This document shows, piece by piece, positions 24,349 to 32,030 of a DNA stretch of 32,965 nucleotides. Each line of letters starts with the position of its first letter. Positions within the stretch are counted from its first letter, which is position 1. The notes below the pieces were generated by a model. That model saw only the letters and a program-made list of their open reading frames with translations, did no database searches and had not been told where the DNA came from. This DNA comes from Candidatus Kaiserbacteria bacterium CG_4_10_14_0_2_um_filter_50_16 (GTDB lineage: Bacteria > Patescibacteriota > Minisyncoccia > Phycocordibacterales > Phycocordibacteraceae), in contig PFPP01000059.1 of the NCBI GenBank assembly GCA_002793115.1, positions 1 through 32,965 of the forward strand, written 5' to 3'. Both the position numbers and the translations under genes were made by a program.

Positions 24349-24999
24349 TTACTTACAAGAGCGCCACTTGTCAATATTTGCATGATGGCCAGTTTGAAGG
24401 ACTTTCGGGACGCGATATTTTTTACCTTTATATACAATAGTTTCGGGACGAGTGTAGACCATGTGGGAGGCGATGCGGCGCTCCTCGACTGACGCATCTT
24501 TACCGAGGACACCAGGTAAGCGACGCGTGACAGCATCAACAATTGCGAGCGCCGGAATTTCGCCACCCGTATAGATAGCTTCGCCAATAGCGAATTCTTT
24601 TACCGGTGCGAGTGTCTTGAGGATTTTCTTAGCGCGTTCATCAATGCCCTCATAGCGCCCACATATCAAGATGATATCTTGATATGTGGCGAGTATGTCG
24701 GCATCTTTGTTGGTAAATTGCTTGGCTGATGGAGAGAACCAGATGATTATTTTGTTCCTTCTCACAGTCCCTCGACAAGCTCGGGACACTGCCCGTATGA
24801 CTGGCTGTGCAGTCATTACCATTCCTGGGCCGCCGCCATACGGACGCTCGTCTACCTTGCCCCATTTATTTTCTGTAAAATCGCGTGGGTTCTGATACTT
24901 GACTTCAATTTTTTTTCCTTTTCGAGCGCGTCCGATAATCGACGCGCTTAGGTATGCGTCACAAGCTTCTTTAAAAAGTGTAATGAAATGAAATGTCAC
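24349..24999 (-). CDS. trmD: tRNA (guanine-N1-)-methyltransferase
   Basis: A 216-residue SPOUT methyltransferase that makes m1G37 in tRNAs and prevents frameshifting. Seen: YGGGPGMVM, the trefoil-knot motif CGRYEGIDER and IGEAIYTGGEIPAL, then DAVTRRLPGVLG. Shorter than the usual 240-250 because the C-terminus is reduced. Residues 71-78 (VSRACRGT) come from a palindromic element between GGGPGMVM and the next conserved strand (IIIWFSP). It starts with GTG 24999, two bases after the khpA stop. The rpsP-khpA-trmD order is the classic ribosomal cluster without rimM and rplS. Confidence 0.95.
   Translation of the reverse strand: MTFHFITLFKEACDAYLSASIIGRARKGKKIEVKYQNPRDFTENKWGKVDERPYGGGPGMVMTAQPVIRAVSRACRGTVRRNKIIIWFSPSAKQFTNKDADILATYQDIILICGRYEGIDERAKKILKTLAPVKEFAIGEAIYTGGEIPALAIVDAVTRRLPGVLGKDASVEERRIASHMVYTRPETIVYKGKKYRVPKVLQTGHHANIDKWRSCK
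24767..24787. repeat. Short palindromic element (GTCCC..GGGAC type) inside trmD
   Basis: GTCCCTCGACAAGCTCGGGAC: GTCCC/GGGAC arms around TCGACAAGCTC, extended by flanking CAGT/ACTG. Related in plan to the GCCC..GGGC element in the helicase; both have a TCGA(C)(A/G)AGCTC core. Confidence 0.6.
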
Positions 25000-25001
25000 T
25001 T

Positions 25002-25301
25002 TTATAATTCTTCAACTACCTGATCAACCGTCTTCATCTCCACATTCCTCTTCCCGCCGACCGGTTCATTTATTTTGAGATTCACGCGTGCGTTCCCCTT
25101 CATCCCCACCACACGCAGGAGAATTCGCAATGCCTCCGCGGTCTTGCCGCTTTTGCCGATAATCTTTCCCATGTCCTCCGGGTGGACGGTGAGCGTGAGC
25201 AGGACGCCCATCTGATCGATAGTGCGAGTCGTCTCAACCGATTCGGGGTGGTCGGCGAGCGCCTTCACTGTATATTCGAGAAAGGCTTGGTCCGGTTCCA
25301 T
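25002..25301 (-). CDS. khpA: KH-domain RNA-binding protein KhpA
   Basis: A 99-residue protein with one KH domain: VHPEDMGKIIGKSGKTAEALR carries the GxxG loop (GKSG), followed by the RILLRVV helix. KhpA is a small RNA chaperone that in Firmicutes partners KhpB and affects cell size and division. It lies between rpsP and trmD, its usual location. It starts 21 bases after rpsP, and its stop nearly touches trmD. Confidence 0.92.
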   Translation of the reverse strand: MEPDQAFLEYTVKALADHPESVETTRTIDQMGVLLTLTVHPEDMGKIIGKSGKTAEALRILLRVVGMKGNARVNLKINEPVGGKRNVEMKTVDQVVEEL

Positions 25302-25322
25302 ATTATGGTGAGTCGTATCGAA

Positions 25323-25673
25323 CTATTGTGCCACCGGCGCGGGTTCCGGTTCCGCTTCTACCACTACATTTATTGTAGCATCTTTTTCGACTGATGTAAT
25401 CGGCGTTCGCCGCGGCAGCGCATTTACTTTCTTACCTGTAATGACGCCTTTATTAATAAGGAGATTGTGAATTGAATCGGTCGGCTGAGCACCTTTTGCG
25501 ATCCATTCTTTCACATGCTCTTCGTTAAGTGTGAGTGCCTTACTTCTCGGATTATAAGTACCGAGTAATTCGACGATGGAGCCGGCCTTCGCCGCACGTT
25601 CTTTCTCTAAAACAACAATGCGAAACGCCGGATCATTGATCCGGCCAATGCGCTGAAATCGAATCATCAACAT
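25323..25673 (-). CDS. rpsP: 30S ribosomal protein bS16
   Basis: A 116-residue bS16 starting MLMIRFQRIGRINDPAFRIVV, with the conserved GTYNPRSKALTLNEEHVKEWIAKGAQPTDSIHNLL region. A C-terminal extension rich in Pro, Glu and Ala (EAEPEPAPVAQ) adds about 25 residues, common in CPR. ATG 25673 follows TATAGT by 7 bases; ATG 25667 is the alternative. It heads rpsP-khpA-trmD and diverges from the RNase R gene. Confidence 0.95.
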   Translation of the reverse strand: MLMIRFQRIGRINDPAFRIVVLEKERAAKAGSIVELLGTYNPRSKALTLNEEHVKEWIAKGAQPTDSIHNLLINKGVITGKKVNALPRRTPITSVEKDATINVVVEAEPEPAPVAQ

Positions 25674-25680
25674 ACGAACG

Positions 25681-25689
25681 ACTATAGCA
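25681..25689 (-). promoter_or_regulatory. Leaderless-type -10 of rpsP
   Basis: Minus strand TGC-TATAGT, 7 bases before ATG 25673. Confidence 0.6.
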
Positions 25690-25704
25690 GAAGCCCGATA
25701 ATAT

Positions 25705-25713
25705 TGCTAGAGT
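25705..25713 (+). promoter_or_regulatory. Leaderless-type -10 of the RNase R gene
   Basis: TGC-TAGAGT, 7 bases before ATG 25721. It forms a divergent pair with the rpsP -10. Confidence 0.5.
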
Positions 25714-25720
25714 ACGAAAA

Positions 25721-27682
25721 ATGACAAGGAACGCCACATATGAAGGCCCAATAACGATGACCCGGAAGGGTTTCGGTTTTTTTTCTATTGATGAAGACCA
25801 TGAGGATCTCCTCATTCCTCCAGAATGGACTAATCACGCGCTCTCGGGCGATATTGTAAAAGTCGTTTCGATCGGCAAGTATAGCGACACGTCTATTGGG
25901 AACATACCAGCGCGAGAAGCGGGAAAAGTCATCGAGATTGTTTCGCGCGCGCGCGAAACATTCGTCGGTACTCTTGTAGAGGAAAATGGCCTCACCTTTC
26001 TTGCTCCTGATTATAAAAAGATGTATGTGCCGATTGTCATACTGGATAGAGATAATACACCACTTGGTTATAAAGTCGTTGTGCGCCTCGTGAGTTGGGA
26101 CGCGGGAAAAGAATACCCTCTCGGCACCATAGAACAAGTTATCGGCAAGGCCGGCGTGCACGAGACCGAGATGCGCGCGCTCGCGCTCGGACAAGGGTTC
26201 TCGAGCGACTTCCCTCCTGGTGTCATTGCTGATGCGAAGAATCTTGAAAAGAACGGTGCCACAATGCTCGCCACGGAAGCTACACAATCCGTCAAGGCCG
26301 GACTGCGTCGTGATTTCAGAGAAGTCACAACCTTCACCATCGACCCATTCGATGCAAAAGATTTCGACGACGCTCTTTCGGTGCGCGCACTCGTCGACGG
26401 TATGATAGAAGTTGGCGTGCATATCGCTGATGTCTCCTTCTTCGTGAAGTCGGGTAGTGCGCTCGATAAGGAGGCCACTGCACGTGCGACAAGCGTGTAC
26501 CTTGTCGATCGTACTATCCCCATGCTCCCTGAAATTCTCTCGAACGACCTCTGTTCACTCAAACAGGGGGAAGACCGTCTTGCAGTTTCCGCCGTCTTCA
26601 CACTCGACTGCGAGGCGAATGTCAAAGATGTGTGGTTTGGCGAAACCGTCATCCATTCCAATACGCGCTTCACATATGAAAATGCGCAAGAGGTTCTTGA
26701 CATGGGTATCGGTACTCTGCACAAAGAACTTTCGCTCCTTTCCACACTTTCGAAGAAGATCCGTGCGCGCCGAACAGCGAAGGGCGCCATAGAATTCGAT
26801 ACGGCCGAAGTGAAGGTCGAGCTTGATCCGGTCGGCACGCCAATCGCCATTCATCTGAAAGAGCGTAAAGCCACCAATCTTCTCATCGAGGATTTTATGC
26901 TTCTTGCGAATGAAGCGGTAGCGAAGTATCTAGCACAGCTAACGAAAAACGGTGGGCCGCATTTTTATTCACTCTATCGTGTTCATGATGCACCGAATGC
27001 CGACCGCATTGAAAATCTGGCGAATCTTCTGCGCGTTATGGGCTATAATTTGAAAATTTCTGGGAACGGCAACGTTACTGGTGCGGAATTGAATACACTT
27101 CTTGAAGCGGTAAAGGGCAAGCCAGAGGAATATCTCGTGAAGATGGCGACTCTCCGCTCGATGAGTAAGGCTGTGTACGCAACGCACAATATAGGCCATT
27201 TCGGTCTTGCATTCGACTTTTATACCCACTTCACTTCCCCGATACGTCGTTATCCAGATCTCGTTATACATCGCCTCCTGAAAGCGCATTCTGGTGGCGA
27301 TCCAATTACGACGCAAGAGATGCAGACGTTTGACACCCTCGCGATTCATGCTTCAGAACGCGAAGTCGCGGCATCCGACGCCGAGCGCGACTCGATTAAG
27401 ATGAAGCAAGTCGAATTTTTGGCCGACAAAATCGGGCAAGAATTCGATGCTGTCATCTCTGGCGTTACCGAGCACGGTCTCTATGTTGAAGAAAAAACGA
27501 CGCATGCCGACGGTATGATTAACATACGTAATGCCGGCGATGACTATTTCGAGTACGACGAGAAGCATTATCGCCTCATTGGTCGTCGCACGCACAAGAC
27601 CTACCAGCTCGGTAACCCCATCCGCGTGAAATTAATCGCTGCCCGTATTCCAGAAAAAGAATTAGATTTTATTCCCGCATAA
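25721..27682 (+). CDS. rnr: RNase R-type 3'-5' exoribonuclease (RNB family)
   Basis: A 653-residue processive RNA exonuclease. An N-terminal cold-shock/OB domain (residues 1-60, TRKGFGFFSIDEDHEDLLIPP) precedes a second OB domain; the RNB core follows with FTIDPFDAKDFDDALSV (metal-binding Asps), GVHIADVSFFV, TIPMLPEILSNDLCSL, FGLAFDFYTHFTSPIRRYPDLVIHR, and a C-terminal S1 domain (AVISGVTEHGLYVEE). It is shorter than E. coli RNase R (813) but has the complete domain set. Monocistronic, between the rpsP cluster and smc, converging on smc with a gap of 30 bases. Confidence 0.93.
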   Translation: MTRNATYEGPITMTRKGFGFFSIDEDHEDLLIPPEWTNHALSGDIVKVVSIGKYSDTSIGNIPAREAGKVIEIVSRARETFVGTLVEENGLTFLAPDYKKMYVPIVILDRDNTPLGYKVVVRLVSWDAGKEYPLGTIEQVIGKAGVHETEMRALALGQGFSSDFPPGVIADAKNLEKNGATMLATEATQSVKAGLRRDFREVTTFTIDPFDAKDFDDALSVRALVDGMIEVGVHIADVSFFVKSGSALDKEATARATSVYLVDRTIPMLPEILSNDLCSLKQGEDRLAVSAVFTLDCEANVKDVWFGETVIHSNTRFTYENAQEVLDMGIGTLHKELSLLSTLSKKIRARRTAKGAIEFDTAEVKVELDPVGTPIAIHLKERKATNLLIEDFMLLANEAVAKYLAQLTKNGGPHFYSLYRVHDAPNADRIENLANLLRVMGYNLKISGNGNVTGAELNTLLEAVKGKPEEYLVKMATLRSMSKAVYATHNIGHFGLAFDFYTHFTSPIRRYPDLVIHRLLKAHSGGDPITTQEMQTFDTLAIHASEREVAASDAERDSIKMKQVEFLADKIGQEFDAVISGVTEHGLYVEEKTTHADGMINIRNAGDDYFEYDEKHYRLIGRRTHKTYQLGNPIRVKLIAARIPEKELDFIPA

Positions 27683-27712
27683 TAATAAGTGGAAGTGTAA
27701 TCTCCGAGAAAT

Positions 27713-29935
27713 TTATTTCGCCACCACGATGGCTTCGTCGAATTTGACGGACAATAGCTTACTGACGCCGTCGCCGCCCATGGTAACACCGTATAAAATG
27801 TTTGTGCGACTCATGGTCTCGCGATTGTGGGTGATGACGATGAGCTGTGACTTCTTCGCGAGGTTTTTTATCATATCGCCGTAACGATGGCTATTTGCCT
27901 CGTCAAGCGCGGCATCGGTCTCGTCGAGAATAAGGAATGGTGGCGGGTTTACCTGACTCATCGCGAAGATGAGAGCAATTGAAGTAAGCGCTCGCTCGCC
28001 GCCAGAGAGCTGCATGAGTGAACGCACTTTTTTCTTCGGCAGATTGACCGCGATTTCTATACCGGGTCTTTGTTCTTCTTGTGGTACATTGTTCAACTTC
28101 TCACAATCTTCGGCTTCCTCTTCGTCGGTCTCGAGCTCTTCGAGTGCGAGACGCGCGCTCCCGCCGCCGAACATAAGCGCGAAATATTCGCCGAACGATG
28201 TGTTCACCTTTTCGAGTCCCTCAGAAAAGTGCTTCGCGAGTTCCGTGTCCAAGTCGCGGATGAGCGCTCCAAGACCCGCCGCCGACTTTGCAAGATCGTT
28301 GAGTTCGGTGGTAAGGAAAGCCTCGCGTTCGGAAACTTCTTTATGTTCCCTTCGTATATCTTCGCCAGTACCGCCCGCCTCTTCTAGGCGAATCTTTAAA
28401 CGTTCAAGTGTTCGGTGACGATCCTCTTGCATCTTGCGCTCTTCGTGTGGCGCCGCAGGAAGAGCTACGTAGGCCATGGCTTCTGTACCGCCCAGGACGA
28501 CAACTTCCTGCTTGTCGCGTTCAAGCGCTTCGACAAGAAGTGTGAGCTCGAATTCGCGAGCTTCCGCTTTCGTTCTCTCTCCCTCCTCATGCGCTTTTGC
28601 CTGAGCCACATCGAGGATACGCCGCCGAATTTCTCGGCTGGTTTCTTCGAGCGCTATCATATCTTCGCGCGAGCGCGCTCGTGCAGTTTCAGCCTTTTCG
28701 AGTCTCACAGAAACAGCTGTATATTTTTCAATAAGCGTGATGTGCTCCCTTTCGAGCTTGTGTGCGGCATCTTCTTCGTCAGAGAGGTATTCATCGTGCG
28801 GCATACTGTGCCGAGTAAAGAATATCTTTATCGCTGTATGGATGGCGGTGAGTGCGGCGCGGAGCGCTTCAATACTCCCGCCTGCAAGAATCTTGATTTG
28901 TGTCTCGACCTCGGTATGCAGCGCTTCGAGCTCTTCGCGCGGCACCTTCGCGTATGGCTCGCTCACGACCACAGAAGCGCGGCGCTGTACCTCGGCGAGT
29001 GCTCCTTCGATGCGGCCTATCTCACGCGAGAGCGCCGTCCGCATACCGGAGAGTTCATAAACTTCATGTTCTGCCTTTCGCAGGGCTTCGGTGCGTTGCA
29101 CTGTTCCGCGATCAGCTGATTTCGGGTCGGCAATCTGTTCAAGCTCGGTACTGACGACGACAAGTCGCTCCTCTGTCGCCCGTTTCTCTTCAACAATTTT
29201 CAGTTGTTCCTGCGTGATATACACATCCTCGATCGCGAAGTACGTTCGCGCGAGGTCGATGAGTTCGGTACGCAGAGCATCGGCGCGTTCAAGTTTCTTT
29301 ACCTGGCTTTCGAGGAAGCGCACATGCGGCGTCAATTCTCTCCTTAGAGCATTGACCTGCGCAATATTCTCTTCGGTCTTTTCGAGTTTCTTCGCCGCTT
29401 CATGTTTCTTGAATTCGTAGATCTGAAGCCCGAGGGCGTCCTCGAGCATCGCTCGGCGATCGCGTGGCGACGCGAGTAGTATACGATCCGCTTCCCCTTG
29501 GGAAATAATGTGGTGGCCCGTCTCGCCGATATTCGCTCCGGCAAGCAATTCGACAACGTCGCGCAGACGCACGCGCGAACCGTTGATCGAGTACTCGCTC
29601 GTTCCATCGCGGAAGACGGCGCGCTCGATCGCGACTTCGTCAAAGTCAATTTTGAAGGGACGCGATCCGCGCGCCGACAAATTATCGAATACGATGACAA
29701 CCGCCGCGCGAGAAGCGCGCGGGACCGAATGCGAACCGCCCCAGATGAGGTCCTCTGCGCGCTTGCCGCGCATGCTCTTCATCGACTGCTCGCCGAGCGC
29801 GAAACGGAACGCTTCGGCGACATTGCTTTTCCCCGAACCGTTCGGTCCGACAATCGCGGTGGTCGCGCTCGAAAAATCCAAGACTGTTTTCCTGGCGAAC
29901 GATTTAAACCCAACTATTTCTAGTCGCTTCAACAT
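27713..29935 (-). CDS. smc: Short SMC-like chromosome segregation ATPase lacking a recognisable hinge
   Basis: A 740-residue SMC-type ATPase. The N-terminal head has LKRLEIVGFKSFARKT and Walker A GPNGSGKSN (30-38), with IWGGSHSVPRASRAAV; the C-terminal head has signature LSGGERA, Walker B FLILDETDAALDE and the His loop VITHN. Between them are about 450 residues of mostly charged helix, against some 850 in usual bacterial SMC, and the glycine-rich hinge domain is not visible. This suggests a mini-SMC or an altered dimerisation mode. The first upstream ATG (29956) overlaps rnc; ATG 29935 begins at the canonical MLKRLEI. Last gene of nusB-rnc-smc. Confidence 0.85.
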   Translation of the reverse strand: MLKRLEIVGFKSFARKTVLDFSSATTAIVGPNGSGKSNVAEAFRFALGEQSMKSMRGKRAEDLIWGGSHSVPRASRAAVVIVFDNLSARGSRPFKIDFDEVAIERAVFRDGTSEYSINGSRVRLRDVVELLAGANIGETGHHIISQGEADRILLASPRDRRAMLEDALGLQIYEFKKHEAAKKLEKTEENIAQVNALRRELTPHVRFLESQVKKLERADALRTELIDLARTYFAIEDVYITQEQLKIVEEKRATEERLVVVSTELEQIADPKSADRGTVQRTEALRKAEHEVYELSGMRTALSREIGRIEGALAEVQRRASVVVSEPYAKVPREELEALHTEVETQIKILAGGSIEALRAALTAIHTAIKIFFTRHSMPHDEYLSDEEDAAHKLEREHITLIEKYTAVSVRLEKAETARARSREDMIALEETSREIRRRILDVAQAKAHEEGERTKAEAREFELTLLVEALERDKQEVVVLGGTEAMAYVALPAAPHEERKMQEDRHRTLERLKIRLEEAGGTGEDIRREHKEVSEREAFLTTELNDLAKSAAGLGALIRDLDTELAKHFSEGLEKVNTSFGEYFALMFGGGSARLALEELETDEEEAEDCEKLNNVPQEEQRPGIEIAVNLPKKKVRSLMQLSGGERALTSIALIFAMSQVNPPPFLILDETDAALDEANSHRYGDMIKNLAKKSQLIVITHNRETMSRTNILYGVTMGGDGVSKLLSVKFDEAIVVAK

Positions 29936-29949
29936 TGGTATGTATTGTA

Positions 29950-30639
29950 TCACCACCGCATCGTCGTGAGCCCGGATTCGGCGGCTGCTTGTTCCGCTTC
30001 CTGCTTGCTCTGCCCTTCCCCTCGAGCTATTTCTTCAGTTCCGATGAACACGCCGACGGTAAAAAGTTTCTCGTGGTCGGGACCGACTTCGGATATCGTC
30101 TCATACGCTGGCGTTATGCCGCGCTTCTCCTGCGCAATTTCCTGGAAGCGGCTTTTTGCGTTTTGATAGGAACGCTTCGCGATGATGTCATCGATCTTGC
30201 CGTAAAGGTTCCGCGCAATAAATGTTTCAGCCGCTTCGAATCCCTTATCGAGATAGATTGCGCCGACGATCGCTTCAAAAGCGTCTGCGAGTATGACATC
30301 GCGTGCGCGGTCAGTGTCCTTCGCTTCGCCTTTTGAGAGCAATAGAAAATCGTTGATGTTGAGCGCTCGCGTACTTTCGGCAAGAGAGGCGGTGTTTACC
30401 AGAGCGGCGCGATAGCTGGTAAGTTCGCCCTCGGATGTGGCAGGAAACTTCTTGAAAAGGAAATTGGTGGTAGCGAGCTCGATGACAGCGTCGCCGAGAA
30501 ACTCGAGCCGTTCGTTATGTTTTCCCGCGTAGTCGCGATGTTCGTTGAGATAGGAGCGGTGCGTCAGGGCCTCGATAAAAAGATTAAGATTATTGAATGA
30601 GAGACCGAGTATGCGCGCACAATAAGAAAAATCAGGCAT
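29950..30639 (-). CDS. rnc: Ribonuclease III
   Basis: A 229-residue double-strand RNA endonuclease that processes rRNA precursors. The nuclease signature NERLEFLGDAV (42-52) supplies E46 and D50, and DAFEAIVGAIYLDKG supplies D119 and E122. The double-strand RNA-binding domain (SRFQEIAQEKRG to EQAAAESGL) fills 155-225. Its start overlaps the stop of the nusB-Nudix gene by 8 bases, and rnc-smc is the usual order. Confidence 0.96.
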   Translation of the reverse strand: MPDFSYCARILGLSFNNLNLFIEALTHRSYLNEHRDYAGKHNERLEFLGDAVIELATTNFLFKKFPATSEGELTSYRAALVNTASLAESTRALNINDFLLLSKGEAKDTDRARDVILADAFEAIVGAIYLDKGFEAAETFIARNLYGKIDDIIAKRSYQNAKSRFQEIAQEKRGITPAYETISEVGPDHEKLFTVGVFIGTEEIARGEGQSKQEAEQAAAESGLTTMRW

Positions 30640-31522
30640 ATGCGTCGAGGAGTTTTTGAACGGCTACTGTAACGATAGGAAGCATATCATCATAAAAGTT
30701 GAGATCAATAATGTCTTGGAGACGGAACCATTTCGCATCATCAAGCCCGCCACTTTTCTTGAGTACGATTGGCTCGAAGCTACTTGAGGCGAGAAAGAAC
30801 CATACATGCTTACGCACCCTTCCCCTTTCCGGATGCGAAGCGACGTACTCGTTCTCGCCGACTTTGGTCCCTATAGTAGCAGTAAGACCGAGTTCTTCCT
30901 TGATAACGCGCGCGATGCCGACCTCCAGCGTCATATCCTCTTCGATGTGGCCTTTTGAGAGCGTCCAGTGGCCGAAAACATCGTGTACAAGTGCCAGATA
31001 ATACTGCCCGTTATGTGTGGCATATACGATCGCGCCTCCCATTTTTTCTACAGGCAAATCTTCACGCTTCGTCTTTTTTATCCCCTGTTCGTCTTTCCCT
31101 GGCTCGCCGAGCTCTTTATACACCGCGCCCAACACGCCGTTTATAAAACGACCCGAAGAATCGCCGCCAAAAGTCTTCGCGAGCTCGATGGCTTCATTAA
31201 TGGCAACCTTCGCCGGCACTTGCGCGCGATCGGCGAAGAGGAGTTCGTAAAGTCCGAGGCGCAGGATATTGCGATCGATCGGTGCGATGCGCTCGAGGGG
31301 CCACTCCGGTGCGGCCTTCTCGATAACGAGATCAATGTCGCTCCGTTTCGCGAGGACGCCAGAGAGGAGGTTGTCTATAAATGGCTGATCGGCATCGCCG
31401 CCGCCGAATTCAGCGATGTTGCGCGCGAGAATCGTTTGAGTATCCTTCTCACTCGCATGGGTAGTGTCCCATTCGAAGAGCGTCTGAAGAACAACGGAGC
31501 GCGCTAAATGTCGGTTCGCCAT
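30632..31522 (-). CDS. nusB: NusB-Nudix fusion protein
   Basis: A 296-residue protein with two parts. Residues 1-140 are NusB: RHLARSVVLQTLFEWD, then APIDRNILRLGLYELLF and the VAINEAIELAKTFGGDSSGRFINGVLGAV signature; NusB binds boxA with S10 in antitermination of rRNA operons. After a charged linker, residues 158-296 are a Nudix hydrolase domain (GHWTLSKGHIEED, then RVIKEELGL). In the Nudix box the Glu at position 7 is Met and REU reads RVI, but the EE pair remains, so activity may be weakened. ATG 31522 is chosen because it starts at MANRHLAR; the open frame upstream crosses the terminator of rpmF. Fusion, not two genes, as there is no stop between. Confidence 0.88.
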   Translation of the reverse strand: MANRHLARSVVLQTLFEWDTTHASEKDTQTILARNIAEFGGGDADQPFIDNLLSGVLAKRSDIDLVIEKAAPEWPLERIAPIDRNILRLGLYELLFADRAQVPAKVAINEAIELAKTFGGDSSGRFINGVLGAVYKELGEPGKDEQGIKKTKREDLPVEKMGGAIVYATHNGQYYLALVHDVFGHWTLSKGHIEEDMTLEVGIARVIKEELGLTATIGTKVGENEYVASHPERGRVRKHVWFFLASSSFEPIVLKKSGGLDDAKWFRLQDIIDLNFYDDMLPIVTVAVQKLLDAYA

Positions 31523-31542
31523 GGAAAGATCTGTGTGGAGTA

Positions 31543-31571
31543 AGTATATAACAGACCAAGTGACTGCGCAA
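31543..31571 (-). promoter_or_regulatory. Promoter of the nusB-rnc-smc operon
   Basis: Minus strand TTGCGC (31571-31566), 17-base spacer, TATACT (31548-31543). Start near 31536, leaving a leader of about 14 bases. The same -35 and spacing occur at rpoB. Confidence 0.65.
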
Positions 31572-31584
31572 ACTGCGCATGTGC

Positions 31585-31637
31585 AAAAAACGTGGCGGTT
31601 CGACCGCCAAGTTGCTTGGCGGTCGAACCGCCACGTT
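31585..31637 (-). terminator. Long perfect hairpin terminating rpmF
   Basis: Perfect 23-base arms (31589-31611 and 31615-31637) around a 3-base loop, GC-rich (GTGGCGGTTCGACCGCC), with a T6 run on the minus strand (31590-31585). A third partial arm copy (ACCGCCACGTTA) follows at 31639-31650. It lies 16 bases beyond the rpmF stop. Confidence 0.8.
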
Positions 31638-31653
31638 AACCGCCACGTTAAAA

Positions 31654-32007
31654 TCAAACACCGCCGCCGAAACCGCTCCGAGCTTTCGGCCGGCCGCCGG
31701 TCGCGACCTTGCCAGAAATCCCTTTTGAACTTTCCGCTTCTGCGTTTGCATGAATTTCCTGTGCATGTTCATGCGCATGCTTTTCTGCAGGCGCAGTAGA
31801 AGGACCTTTTGCTTTTGATTCATGCTTGGTCTTCACTTTGGGCGTAAAAATCTGCTTGCCACGATACATGCCAGTTGCCTCATCGAGACGATGCGGGAGA
31901 CGGAGATTGCCGCTTTCTTTATCCTGTATCGCTTGAATGCCTTTAAGTGCATGATGCGACCGGCGATTACCGGTATGGCCTCTGGTATGACGCATGCGAA
32001 TTGACAT
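31654..32007 (-). CDS. rpmF: 50S ribosomal protein bL32 with long C-terminal extension
   Basis: A 117-residue bL32. The first 60 residues have the family pattern SIRMRHTRGHTGNRRSHHAL, then LRLPHRLDEATGMYRGKQIF, where the two CxxC zinc-binding pairs of typical bL32 are absent (no cysteine in the protein). The last 55 residues (His/Ala/Lys/Gly-rich, ending GGRPKARSGFGGGV) are an unusual tail. ATG 32007 stands 7 bases after TAGGGT; a GTG two codons upstream is possible. It has its own terminator and separates rnhB from nusB. Confidence 0.88.
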   Translation of the reverse strand: MSIRMRHTRGHTGNRRSHHALKGIQAIQDKESGNLRLPHRLDEATGMYRGKQIFTPKVKTKHESKAKGPSTAPAEKHAHEHAQEIHANAEAESSKGISGKVATGGRPKARSGFGGGV

Positions 32008-32014
32008 AGACACT

Positions 32015-32023
32015 ACCCTAGCA
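32015..32023 (-). promoter_or_regulatory. Leaderless-type -10 of rpmF
   Basis: Minus strand TGC-TAGGGT, 7 bases before ATG 32007. Confidence 0.45.
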
Positions 32024-32030
32024 TGCGGCT

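Noticed and set aside
26068..26850. Minus-strand frame of 260 codons within the RNase R gene
   Set aside because: Serine/arginine-rich shadow of the conserved RNB coding sequence.
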